A stretch of 64,000 nucleotides of DNA from Avena insularis (taxonomy: Eukaryota > Streptophyta > Magnoliopsida > Poales > Poaceae). The DNA is taken from contig CM042688.1 in the NCBI GenBank assembly GCA_023614405.1, positions 68,868,253-68,932,252 on the forward strand. Direction: 5' to 3'. A program made the position numbers and the translations under genes. Below the pieces are notes generated by a model that worked only from the letters and a program-made list of their open reading frames with translations, did no database searches and was not told where the DNA came from. The stretch's first letter is position 1, and the number at the start of each line of letters is the position of its first letter. Shown piece by piece: positions 47,481-58,800 of the stretch.

Positions 47481-48391
47481 TGTCGTGGTGTGGAACACGG
47501 CAGTGCCATCGGGGATGGCATGATAGGGGACAATCAGGATGCTATTGGTAGCTACTCACAATGGGTTGGGCACAGATACTGCAAACACATCGATGTACCC
47601 AGATTCGGAGCCTTCTTGGCAAGGTAACACTCCTACTTCTGCAAGGATCTACTATCAGGGGGCGAATGCCTAGTACAGATGCTCCTTGAGCTGTTTCCCT
47701 AGCTACTCCTTGCTAGAAGAAGAGGAACAACTCAACTTGTCCAATCTAGAGAACTTCTAACTTATAATTGTCTACCTAGAACCCTAGCACTACCCCTCCT
47801 TATATACTGGTTGGGGAGGTATCTTACAAAGTGGGTTCTAGGGTTTACTGTTTGGATCTGGGCTTACAAAGTGGGCCAGCTAGACGGGACCGAATGGTAG
47901 GCCCGGGTCTAGTCAAGCCTCCAGTACAGGGGGACAGCGCTATAGTGTCCAACGCCCTTGCTTTACTCGTCAGTCAGCTCTTTATCCGTCAGCCGACTCT
48001 TTATCCGTCAGCTAGAGCTTTACTCGTAAGCCGGAGCTTTACTCGTCAGCCTCCAGCTTTGGCACAATTGTCTGGTAGCGCTGACCAGGCGAGCCAGCTT
48101 GTCCGGTCAGAGGTGCGCTAAGCAAGGAGCGTCACCCCTACCGTACCATAGCCAGCGGATCCGAGGCGGCCGGCTAGGAGCGGCCTCTCAGCCGGTTCTT
48201 CTGGCCACCCGGCTAGATGGGCCAGCCAGGGAAACTTGGACACGGACCGGGTAGGGAGTTCCACCCAGCTGTGGTTCCTTGTCTTGGGCCCAGGCAGCTA
48301 GAGCTCTTTGGAGCCAGCCAGTTGAGCCCATCTTGGCCTACCAGGGGGTCATCCGCCCGACACCAGGACAATGTCTCCTGCAGCCCCGACA
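47481..48391 (-). repeat. Gypsy C 5' LTR
   Basis: A 911-bp segment starting TGTCGTGGTG and ending CAGCCCCGACA, so its tips are TGTCG and CGACA. It lies directly beside a gypsy primer site. It contains a TATATA-like CCTTATATACTGG near 47798 and a 19-bp minisatellite at 47961-48055. The second LTR is not in this window. Confidence 0.7.
47961..48055. repeat. Minisatellite of five 19-bp units inside the gypsy C LTR
   Basis: Units begin at 47961, 47980, 47999, 48018 and 48037. Each has the form CTTTACTCGTCAG or CTTTATCCGTCAG followed by six variable bases. The 19-base period is exact across all five units. Confidence 0.9.
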
Positions 48392-49678
48392 ATCATAGCA
48401 GCAAATCATACATGGAGCGCCACCAGGTGTGCATGATCATAGGAGCAGCAGGAGATGAAGGAACCTCAGAAGAACGTGGCGAAAACGGTAACCCGATTAT
48501 CAAGCCTAATGATATTATTTATGAAAATGATACAACTCCGCACATGAATGGATCAGAACCACCACCAAAAAACCGCGTCGTCCTAGGAGGAGGTGAAGCA
48601 TGCAATGGTGAATGATGAGTCCAAAACTGAAGCATATTTACCTCTTGTTTTTGCATAAGTAGCGTAGGCGTTTTAGTATTTTACTGCGCTTGCACGTACC
48701 TTTTTTATTTTTATCAATAGGATCCCTATTTACTAAGTCCTTTGTGAACATATCAATTGGGATTGTCATATTTTGCAGTAATATGATATTTCCAAGTGAT
48801 AGAAGTCATTTAATTGATTTTTCCTCGCATCTAGAAGAATAGCAAACATGGAGGAAAGTTACTGCAAAGTTAACGAGCACTAGTAAAGATGGAGCTTGCC
48901 CGTACCATCCGCCCGTACCATGTGTCAGAGCATCCGCCTCATCAAATACTCTCACCTCGCGAACACGGATCTGAGATTCGACATTCACAGAAACCACCAG
49001 CCTCAAAATACCACACTAGAGAGGGATCTGGAGGAGGAACTAATAGAGGGGCAAATCCTTGCTGCTCTGCGGATCATCGGTGGACATCACATCATCCCCT
49101 GCATCATCAACCGCCGCATCTCCATCACTATTAACATTCCCCTCTTCCATATTTTAGATCTTGCTGTAATTCCAAATACAATTGTGGTTTGCACTAGATT
49201 TATCTTCATACCTTTATCCATCCATTTGAATATGATGATGTTGTTGATTGCTTCCATGTGTGAGTAGTTTCCTTTGTTCTTGGGGAGATGGAGAAACCCT
49301 AGCATTATTATGAAATGAAATAAAGATGATCTATTACTTTGGTCCATGATCCATTGATCTATGACGTTGTGTTTGATTTCTCTCTTTAGATGGTATGTGT
49401 AGTCGGCCACATATCATTTGCCTCCAGGTCTAAAGAGAGGGTGATACCCTTGGGACATGTATTGAAGTATATCCGGTGCCAAGTGGTGACAGTAAACATT
49501 GGCTTATAACCTGCATGGTCAAAGGGAGAATTAAGAGAGACTCACTAAGCCCCCAAGAAAGATTGGCTCGAATACACTCCATCACCCAAGAAAGTCAAAG
49601 AAGATGAAATAAAATTGTGGCTCCAATAGATCCATTGAAAAGGGAGGCCCCTTATGTTGAACCCTTACTTTTACAAGG
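48392..49678. other. Retroelement-like sequence of uncertain identity
   Basis: It lies between the gypsy C LTR and the recognisable part of gypsy E. A plus-strand frame at 48412-48615 reads MERHQVCMIIGAAGDEGTSE and ends ACNGE. It is acidic and plausible, but I know no family for it. Around 48890-49270 a second frame has LERDLEEELIEGQILAALRI. These may be worn 5' parts of gypsy E, which is in the same orientation. Confidence 0.35.
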
Positions 49679-50119
49679 ATGGTGAAAAAACATATGATGG
49701 CTCAACAATTGGAAGAGAAATTGGAGGAAGAAAGAATGTTCCTTAAAAAGCTAGAGGAAGAGGCTAAAGCTGGAGAGGTCAACCAAGTAAGCGCTCATGA
49801 GACAGGTGAACCAACTAAAGAAGATATATTAACCATGTTTGCACATTTCAACGTGATTGAATTAGACACCAAAGCTTCACAATTCATTGAAGGAAAGGTA
49901 AAAGCCAAGGATGTTGGTAAGCCTATTCTGCCTTGAACTTTTGGTGGGCTTTCCTACTATGGCTTCTCTGATATAGGAACAACTGTTAATGTAATCCCTT
50001 ATAATTGTTTCTTAACAATTCAAAATGAACTTGTCCCAGCCGAATTAGAAAACACCTATATGATAGTAATACTAGCTGATAAGACGCTCATAATTCCTAT
50101 GGGGGTAGTGAGAGATGTT
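49679..50119 (+). pseudogene. Gypsy E gag end and first half of protease, cut by gypsy D
   Basis: The frame starts near MMAQQLEEKLEEERMFLKKL, a coiled-coil-rich gag tail, and includes EDILTMFAHFNVIELDTKAS. It has a stop at 49934, then continues in the same frame with GLSYYGFSDIGTTVNVIPYN and ADKTLIIPMGVVRDV. The DIG in place of the usual protease centre is visible. Gypsy D is inserted after ATGTT at 50119 and the protein resumes at 58133. Confidence 0.8.
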
Positions 50120-51635
50120 TGCTGACTCGTGTATTAACGAGCTCGTTGGGGAACCCCAAGAGGAAGGTATGATGAGCACAACAGTAAGTTTTCCCTCAGT
50201 TATGAAACCAAGGTTATCAATCCAGTAGGAGGAAGGAAACACCCCAAAGGTGTAGCTAGCTGAACTTTGGCGACTACGGTGCCAAAGAACATGGAGACCG
50301 CACAACACAACCACAGAACTCTGTCCCCAACTTGCGATGAGGTTGTCAATCTCACCGGTTTTGCTAAAAACAAAGGATTAAATGTATCGAGTGGAAGAAA
50401 GTAATAGTTTGCAGAAAGTAAACACAAAGTAGTAAACAGTTGATTGTAGATTGAAAGTAAAAGAAAGGACCGGGGTCCATAGTTCACTAGAGGTGGCTCT
50501 CCTTAAGATAGATAACATGTTGGGTGAACAAATTACAGCGGGGCAATTGACAAACATCAAGAAAGCATACAACCATATACTACTCATCTTGACTCCTTTG
50601 AGATTTGATTGGGCATTACAACATTATACATAGACCGCCATCCAACTGCATCTATGACTAATAATGCACCTTCAGGTTATCATCCGAACCCCCTCCAGTA
50701 TTAAGTTGCAAGCAACAGATTATTGCTTTACAAATTGCGTGTAAAGTAAACAATACGATTGTTCTATGAACAAAGGATTGTTGTTTTCTCCCTAGTAGCA
50801 ACAACACATCTAGTACCTTAGAGATTTTTGTCACTTCCCCAGATTACCAGAGGCATGAACCCACTATCAAGCATAAATACTAACTCTTGGAGTTGCTAGC
50901 ATCTAATTGGCCAAGATAGCTACTAACAACGGAAAGCATGCAAGATCACAAATAACAAAGACATGATAGAATCAATAATCAATCTGAAATAGCATCTCAA
51001 TATCCATCGGATCCCCGCAAACACAACATGCAGAATTACAAATAGATGATCTTGATCTTGAACGGAGCTCACAAGATCTAAACATGAAAGCACAAAGGAG
51101 AGAACCAACCATATAGCTACTACATGGACCCGTAGTCCAGAGATGAACTACTCACGCATCACACCGGAGACTTGCAAGATGATGAAGAAGGCCTCCAGGG
51201 TGAATTCCCCTCTCTGGCAGGGTGCCGGGAGGAGCTTCAGATCCCTCCCAATCTAGGGATGGATATGGCCATGACTCTTTTCGTGGATTTTTGATCGGGT
51301 ACTTAGGGTTTCCGTGACGAGGCAATATATAGGCGGAAGGAGAGGCCAGGTGGTGTGGCCGGGCCCCAACCCCTCTCCGTCTTGTATTCTGGCTCCACGT
51401 GTCCCTTGGTGAAAAACTGACTGGCTTTTGTCCCGTCCAATTCCGAGAATATTCATTTTCTGACTTTCCTGCAACCAAAAACAGCAGAAAACAGGCAGCT
51501 GGCACTGTGGCTCTTGTAAATAGGTTAGTCCAAGAAATCATATGAAAAGTACTCCAAAGTGTGGACAAAACACAAGAAAGTAGATAAAACCAAGCATGGA
51601 ACATCAAAAATTACGGATACGTTTGCAACATATCA
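50120..51635 (-). repeat. Gypsy D 3' LTR
   Basis: It starts TGCTGACTCGTGTATTAACG and ends ACATATCA. It is about 80 bp shorter than the other LTR, mainly through a missing GC-rich block near 51350 and several small gaps near 50275. Confidence 0.93.
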
Positions 51636-51649
51636 ACATCCCCAAGCTT
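51636..51649 (-). other. Gypsy D polypurine tract
   Basis: On the minus strand AAGCTTGGGGATGT precedes the 3' LTR. It is the counterpart of the gypsy A tract. Confidence 0.65.
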
Positions 51650-52029
51650 AACTCATGCTCGTCCTCGAGTAGGTAAGTGATAAAAAGAAAGAATAATTTT
51701 TGAGGTGACATGCACCATCATAAGCTTGATCAAAGTATTTGTAAAACAGTCAAAGCTGGGATCATAGTACTTCAATCATAACATGAAAGACAAAGTTCTA
51801 GCAATAAGACAAAGAAACTATGTTGCAACATGAAAAGTCACAAACAAAAGATTCATGAATAACAATACTTTGCAAGACGTTTGTTTGTTTCACATAAAGA
51901 AAACATAGCATAATAGTATTCAGATTGTCCCTCATAGAGTAGCAAACAGAAATGCATAGGACACCTTCAAAGTTCATAAGAGTGACTAGATACAAATAGT
52001 TTAAAACAAGCAATATCAAGGTATGCATC

Positions 52030-53170
52030 AATCAACAAGTCTTGGGACCATGCACATAGAACTAAGAATGGCCACTATGCTCTCAAAGTAGGTGCATAAA
52101 GATAGAGGTGGAGACTCAATATAAAAGTGGAAGAAAGGCCTTCATAGAAGGAAGTAGGGATTCAAGTCTCATAAAGAGCTTCCAAAAATTATGGTACTTA
52201 ATAGCTTTCAGCTCTCATTGCCCCTATCATAAGCATCTTGAAGTGATTAAGGTTAAAGTGAACAAACTATGGTGTATATGCTTGATGAAGTATAAGTTGG
52301 AAATCTCATGTCCCTTGAATACGAGGGCCGCTCCTCATGCTACTCAAGTTTAGTCACCGGTAAGTTCTTGCCATCGTAAGTACATGTGTATCATAGAGAA
52401 CCGCCAACGGGGTACCCCTTGACCGATGATACGAAAGAATCCCCATATCAAATGACAAGGCAAGCAGACAACGAGCATCTCAGCAATCTTCTTATTTACC
52501 ATGGTAATATGGTGCTTTTTTCTCTCTTTCCTATTTTCACAATCTCTTTTTTTTCTTTTTCTCTTTTTTCTCAAAATTGGACTCTTTTTTTATAAGAAGA
52601 ATGCTTCATAGACAGCTCATTATGGTTACGTTGCAGGTTTCCACCATGTCAGCATGGACTAGACCAGCGACCCAGGCGTTTCTCTAACACACATACATAA
52701 CTTCATGGACTTATAAGCTCCCCTTTCATTTCACACCGACGACATCCATAGACAAAAGAGCATGATATCAACTAGGTACAAAGTACAAGTGCAATGTTGA
52801 AAGCGTTCCCCATGACAGCATGGTTCTGCTAATCCCTAACAAATAAGTGCAAGCATATACAACATAGACGACACAATGGTTCAAGTTTATTAAGGGCAAG
52901 AAAAGTAAAGTGTGCTATCAAGTTCGCGAGAGCTTTAATCACTAGTTTTCTCATAACAAGTTTAATTTGGAAGGTAGATAAAAACATGAATGTACTTGGA
53001 ATAGCATATGCTAGTAGGTAGGTATGGTGGACTCTTTTGGAATAACTTGGTTTTAGGAGTTGGATGCATGAGTGGAACTCATACTTGGTTGTGGAGGCTA
53101 GCAAAAGACTGGGAGCGACAAACTAAGAGAGCAATAATGGCCATAATCGTGTAGAGCGACAAAACATCAT
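52030..53170 (-). repeat. Conserved 3' non-coding block of gypsy D, shared with gypsy A
   Basis: The partner of 30100-31330. By eye, the stretch 52620-52775 differs from 30780-30930 by roughly one base in eight, including small indels. It includes the T-rich run at 52515-52600 and the region homologous to the small hydrophobic frame (about 52990-53155). Confidence 0.75.
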
Positions 53171-54334
53171 TGATCAAAGCATAAAGTGATACTACAAGTT
53201 GAAAACTAAAGGATCATAAAGGCTTATGGTGACTTGGGATAGTCATAAAATGGTGTGAGCATGCGCCAAGTCAACCCAAATAAAGCATCAAAGGAGAATA
53301 CCACAATACTATGCTTTAATATGCTAAAACAACGCATGATTCTTACAAGGCACATTAAGCAATCCCAATTGTTTATCACAAGTCATGCTACAACAAAGAA
53401 TACTAAGCATAAAGCCAAAACAATATCAAGCATGGCATGACAGAGCATAGGCCACAGTCAAAAACAAGATCTCTTTACCACTTAAGCATAACTTTCCTAC
53501 TCTTTTTCCAAACCAAACCAAACTATTTGAAAACCAATGTATGAAAGAGGGGGCCCAACCAATTTATTGAGCAAACTAAGCAAACAAAAAACCAAAACAG
53601 AAACGAAAAAGAAGATGATCCAAGAACAACACAACTGTGCATGAAACAATAAAAATGAAGCGTTTGGAAGAAACCTGGGATTTTTATTGATGAAGAGGGG
53701 GATGCCTTGGGCATCCCCAAGCTTTGATGCTTGTACTTCTTGGATATTTCTTGGGGTGACACGCTTGGCATCCCCAAGCTTGAGCTTTAGTCCATCCTTC
53801 ATCTCATTACTCATTCCTTCCATACACCTGAAATTTTTCCTTCATACAAAACTTCACACAATCTTTATTAGCAACATTAGTGCACTCAAGATAATAAGTC
53901 TTTAGGTTCAGTTCTAACACCAAATAAACTTCCATTAAAACACTATCTACTGTAGCACTTCCCTCAAAAAGCTCAATTCCCCAAAAGAACTCAAAAAGGA
54001 ACCAACAAGAAGCAAATGCAGAAAATAGCAGAAATCTGTCAAAACAGACCAACAGATAAAGACAATTTTTTTCGAATACCTTCTGTTGCTCAAATAGAAA
54101 AGTGTTGAACTAACGAAAGTTAGATAACAACCTGGGGCAGAAGCACAAAATTCACGCCTCAAAAGGACGTACAGAGATTTTACATGAATTTTTACGGTGA
54201 AGCACAGAAATCTGTTTCAGGATAGCAACTTTCCCAATCATTACTTCTCTCTCATTAGAGGTTACTCTTGGCACAAAAAGCAAATAAAAAAATGAGGAGC
54301 GGTTATTACTGAAGTAATAACTTTCAAGACTCAT
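53171..54334. other. Gypsy D spacer between non-coding block and gag-protease
   Basis: No coding motif is visible. Bases 53697-53790 contain two copies of CTTGGGCATCCCCAAGCTT or CTTGGCATCCCCAAGCTT, each of which can form a short hairpin. These also resemble the polypurine tract in complement. Confidence 0.5.
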
Positions 54335-56338
54335 CTAAAACTTTTGGGTTATCTCCCAATAAATACTTTTCTTTAACGCCTTTAAGTTAGGCATAAGAAG
54401 CAAGAAAAAGAACCAAGTGTTCTCAAATGAAGAAGCATTAAGAGCAAATTTTGTTTTCATAGGAGAGGCAAAAGAAATCTTCTCTCTCTTCTTAGGGAAG
54501 TGTTTTATACCTTTCTTGAGTGGGAGTTGATATTTAATGGTGCCTTCTTTCATATCAATAATGGCACCAACAGTTCTAAGAAAAGGCCTTCCCAAAGTAA
54601 TAGGACAAGAAGCATTGCATTCAACATCCAAAACATAGAAATCAACGGGGACATAGACATTGTTAACCATAATAAGAACATCATTAATACTCCCCATGAG
54701 TTTCTTTTTAGCATTATCATCAAGTGGGACATTCAAATAACAATCTTCCAATGGTTGAAAATCAAGCATATCATAAATCCTTCTAGGCATAATAGAAACA
54801 CTACTATCAAGATCACATAAAGCTTTGAAATCAAAATCATTCACTTTCATATTAATGATGGGTTCCCAACCATCTTCTTGTTTTATAGGAATAGAAGCCT
54901 TATGTTTCATCTTTTCTTCTTTAATCTTTATGAGAGCATCAGTAATATGTTTTGTAAAGGCCATATTCATAGCACTAGCATTAGGACTTTTAGAAAGATT
55001 TTGTAGGAACTTAATAACTTCAGAGATATTGCAACCATCAAGATCAAAATCATAGTTATCATCTAAGGTAGTAGAGCTATTACTAGCCTCAACACTAGTG
55101 GTAGTGATAGTAGAAACACTAATGTGTCTAGCAATTTCATCTTCTCTTTCCCACTTAGCATGCAATTCAGCTAATAGTCTAACATTTTCATCAATTCTTA
55201 CTTGTATGGCATTAGTAGCTGCAAAGGGATTATCAATAGTTTCAGGTTTATCAGCCATTTTATTCAAAGAAGATTGAGCTTCAGCCAAAGATGCTATATT
55301 TCTTTCAGCATTAGAGAGTTTTTCCTCAATAGTTTTATTGAAAGCAGTTTGTTTACTAATAAAGTCCTTAAGCATAACTTCAAGTTCAGAGGGAGGACTC
55401 CTATTGTTGTTATAGGAATTTCCATAAGCATTACCATTATTGAGAGGATATGGCTTATAATTGTTGTTACCAAAATTATTCCTGTAGGCATTATTGCTAA
55501 AATTATTATTTCTTTTGAAGTTCACATCAAGTTGCTCTTCTTGAGCAACCAAAGAGGCTAAGGGAACATTATTTGGATCAATATGAGCCTTCCCATTAAC
55601 AAGCATAGACATAATAACATCAATCTTATCACTCAAGGAGGAGGTTTCCTCAACAGAATTTACCTTCTTACCTTGTGGTGCTCTCTCAGTATGCCATTCA
55701 GAGTAGTTAACCATCATATTATCCAGAAGCTTTGTTGCAACACCCAAAGTAATGGTCATAAAGGTACCTCCAGCAGCAGAATCCAATAGGTTCCTTGAAG
55801 AATAGTTCAATCCTGCATAAAAAGTTTGGATGATCATCCAAGCAGTCAGTCCATGAGTGGGACAATTCTTTACCAAATATTTCATTCTTTCCCAAGCTTG
55901 AGCAACATGTTCATTATCAGATTGTTTAAACTTCATTATTTCACTTCTCATAGATATAATCTTAGCAGGAGGATAGTATTTTCCAATAAAAGCATCTTTG
56001 CATTTAGTCTAAGAATCAATACTATTCCTAGTTAGGGAATTCAACCATTCTTTAGCTTTCCCTCGCAAAGTAAAAGGAAACAATTTAAGCTTAATAATAT
56101 CTCCATCTATATCCCTATGCTTTTGCATCTCACAAAGTTCAACAAAGTTATTTAGATGGGCAGCAACATCTTCATTACCAATACTAGAAAATTGTTCTCT
56201 CATAACAAGATTTAGTAAAGAAGGTTTTATCTCAAAGAAAGTAGCTTCAGGAACAGGTGGAGCAATGAGTGTGCTCATAAAATCATTGTTGTTGGTGCTA
56301 GTGAAGTCACACAACTTAGTATTTTCAAGAGTAGTCAT
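54335..56338 (-). pseudogene. Gypsy D gag-protease frame with one internal stop
   Basis: From ATG 56338 (MTTLENTKLCDFTSTNN) the frame has the gag core LKLFPFTLRGKAKEWLNSLT, then a single TAG at codon 110 (56009-56011) just after NSIDS. It stays open for a further 557 codons. Later come NCPTHGLTAWMIIQTFYAGL, an Asn-rich nucleocapsid-like stretch (FKRNNNFSNNAYRNNFGNNN), and the protease core ALCDLDSSVSIMPRRIYDML with CPITLGRPFLRTVGAIIDMK. The usual Gly after Asp-Leu is Asp. It ends after SIYWEITQKF at 54335. The lack of frameshifts suggests it was inserted fairly recently. Confidence 0.88.
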
Positions 56339-56498
56339 TTTTTTGTGTTTTTGATAAAGAAAGCAAACTTGTAAAACTATTTTTTTTGTGTTTTTGATAA
56401 AGAAACAAGCAAACAAAGCAAAAGTAAACTAAGCAAAACAAAAATAACAAAGTAAAGAGATTGGTTATGAGGGACTCCCCTTGTGAAGATGTCCTTGA

Positions 56499-56517
56499 CT
56501 CCCCGACAACGGCGCCA
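56499..56517 (-). other. Gypsy D primer-binding site
   Basis: On the minus strand TGGCGCCGTTGTCGGGGAG follows the 5' LTR after 11 bases. It is nearly the same as that of gypsy A. Confidence 0.7.
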
Positions 56518-56528
56518 GGAAAAGTACT

Positions 56529-58127
56529 TGCTGACTCGTGTATTAACGAGCTCGTTGGGGAACCCAAAGAGGAAAGTATGATGAGCACAGCAGTAAGTAT
56601 TCCCTCAGTTATGAAACCAAGGTTATCAATCCAGTAGGAGCAAGGAAACACCCCAAAGGTGTAGCTAGCTGAACTTTGGCAGGGCGCACTACCGGTGCCA
56701 GCAGCAACGTGGAGACCTGCACAACACAACCATAGAACTTTGTCCCCAACTTGCAATGAGGTTGTCAATCTCACCGGTTTTGCTAAAAACAAAGGATTAA
56801 ACGTATCGAGTGGAAGAAAGTAATAGTTTGTAGAAAGTAAACACAAAGTAGTAAACAGTTGATTGTAGATTGAAAGTAAAAGAAAGGACCGGGGTCCATA
56901 GTTCACTAGAGGTGGCTCTCCTTAAGATAGATAACATGTTGGGTGAACAAATTACAGCGGGGCAATTGACAAACATCGAGAAATCATACAAGCATATACT
57001 ACTCATCTTGACTCCTTTGAGATTCGATTGGGCATTACAACATTATACATAGACCGCCATCCAACTGCATCTATGACTAATAATCCACCTTCAGGTTATC
57101 ATCCGAACCCCCTCCAGTATTAAGTTGCAAGCAACAGATAATTGCATTACGAATTGCGTGTAAAGTAAACAATACGATTGTTCTATGAATAGAGGATTGT
57201 TGTTTTCTCCCTAGTAGCAACGACACATCTAGTACCTTAGAGATTTCTTGTCACTTCCCCAGATTACCAGAGGCATGAACCCACTATCGAGCATAAATAC
57301 TAACTCTTGGACTTGCTAGCATCTAATTGGCCAAGATAGCTACTAACAACGGAAAGCATGCAAGATCACAAATAACAAAGACATGATAGAATCAATAATC
57401 AATCTGAAATAGCATCTCAATATCCATCGAATCCCCGCAAACACAACATGTAGAATTACAAATAGATGATCTTGATCATGAACGGAGCTCACAAGATCTA
57501 AACATGAAAGCACAAAGGAGGAGAACCAACCATCTAGCTAGTACATGGCCCCGTAGTCCATAGATGAACTACTCACACATCACATCGGAGACTTGCATGA
57601 TGATGAAGAAGGCCTCCAGGGTGAATTCCCCTCTCCGGAAGGGTGCTGGGAAGAGCTTTAGATCCCTCCTGATCTAGGGATGGAGATGACAATGGCTACA
57701 GACTCTTTCATGGATTTTTGATCGGGTACTTAGGGTTTTCGTATCAGAGGTAATATATAGGCGGAAGGAGAGGTCGAGGGGGTGCCTGGGGCGGCCAGAC
57801 CACCCCCTTGGCGCGAGCTAGGCCTGGCCGCGCGGCCAGGTGGTGTGGTCGGGCCCCAGCCCCTCTCCATCTCATATTCTGGCTCCAGGTGTCCCTCGGT
57901 GAAAAACTGACTTTGGCTTTTGTCCCATCCAATTCCGAGAATATTCATTTTCTGACTTTCCTGGAACCAAAAACAGCAGAAAACAGGCAGCTGGCACTAT
58001 GGCTCTTGTTAATAGGTTAGTCCAAGAAATCATATGAAAAGTACTCCAAAGTGTGGACAAAACACAAGAAAGTAGATAAAACCAAGCATGGAACATCAGA
58101 AATTATGGATATATTTGCAACGTATCA
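56529..58127 (-). repeat. Gypsy D 5' LTR
   Basis: A 1,599-bp LTR, TG to CA, matching 50120-51635. The GC-rich part at 57770-57860, with repeated GGCCAG and GGCCTGG motifs, is absent from the other copy. Confidence 0.94.
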
Positions 58128-58132
58128 ATGTT

Positions 58133-58800
58133 CCAATCTGTATTGGACCTTACAAATACCCTATTGATTGTGTGCTTATTGATGTCTATTGTCCAATTAT
58201 TTTTGGAAGAGCCTTTCTGAACCCTACAGGAGCAAACATTGACTGCAAGGAAGAAACTGTATCTCTCATGTTTGGTGAAGATAAAATGAATTTCCATTTC
58301 TCCAAGTTTGATCATAGACCAACTATTGAAGAGTTTGATGAATGTGAGTATGAGAAAGAAGAAGAGGGTAACGTCACTAGTCTTACCGCTATATTTATTG
58401 AAACTCCCGATGATAGTTTAATAAGAAGCTTGGTTGATAATGATAATCTTCCTTAAGATATAGATAAAATGGAAACTGATAATTATCTTGATTCAACCCC
58501 TGCGGTTGATCCTTAAATGAACCAAGTCTATGAAATACCTATGAGAAAAGGGGATGAGGCACTTCCACCTCCTACACTCAAAGCCCTTCCCAAAGAATAA
58601 AAATACAGGTTCCTTGACAAAACTAACAAATATCTTGTTATTGCAAGTTCTAATCTTATAGAAAAAGATGAGAAGAATTTAATGGTGGTCTTCAGGATGC
58701 ATAGGAAGGTCCTTGGATATTCGATGGATGACTTGAAAGGGATTATACCCTTGATAGCCACCCATAGGATATTTAGGGAAGAAGGATCTTAGCTAATTGC
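58133..58800 (+). pseudogene. Gypsy E protease, second half, and linker
   Basis: The frame resumes exactly after the gypsy D duplication with VPICIGPYKYPIDCVLIDVY and CPIIFGRAFLNPTGANIDCK, then KMNFHFSKFDH and an acidic linker. It reaches a stop at 58456. The DNA then continues as retroelement linker with further stops to the reverse transcriptase. Confidence 0.82.

Larger units (their letters stand above)
50120..58127 (-). mobile_element. Gypsy D: gag-protease-only gypsy element
   Basis: The element is 8,008 bp with LTRs of 1.5 and 1.6 kb, and the duplication ATGTT on both sides (50115-50119 and 58128-58132). On the minus strand it carries a gag-protease frame of about 667 codons, then 2.7 kb without coding motifs. 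Reverse transcriptase and integrase are absent. Its LTR opens with the same hairpin type as gypsy A, GATACGT and ACGTATC, with one arm mutated in each LTR. It sits inside the protease of gypsy E, so it is younger than E. Confidence 0.95.

Noticed and set aside
46925..47551. Plus-strand frame of 208 codons across the gypsy A and gypsy C junction
   Set aside because: It crosses an LTR border at 47010 and is antisense to the gypsy C gag-like frame, so it cannot be a natural gene.
48217..48615. Plus-strand frame of 132 codons reaching from the gypsy C LTR into 48615
   Set aside because: Its first half lies inside an LTR. Only the part after 48412 might be real, and I kept that as an uncertain note.
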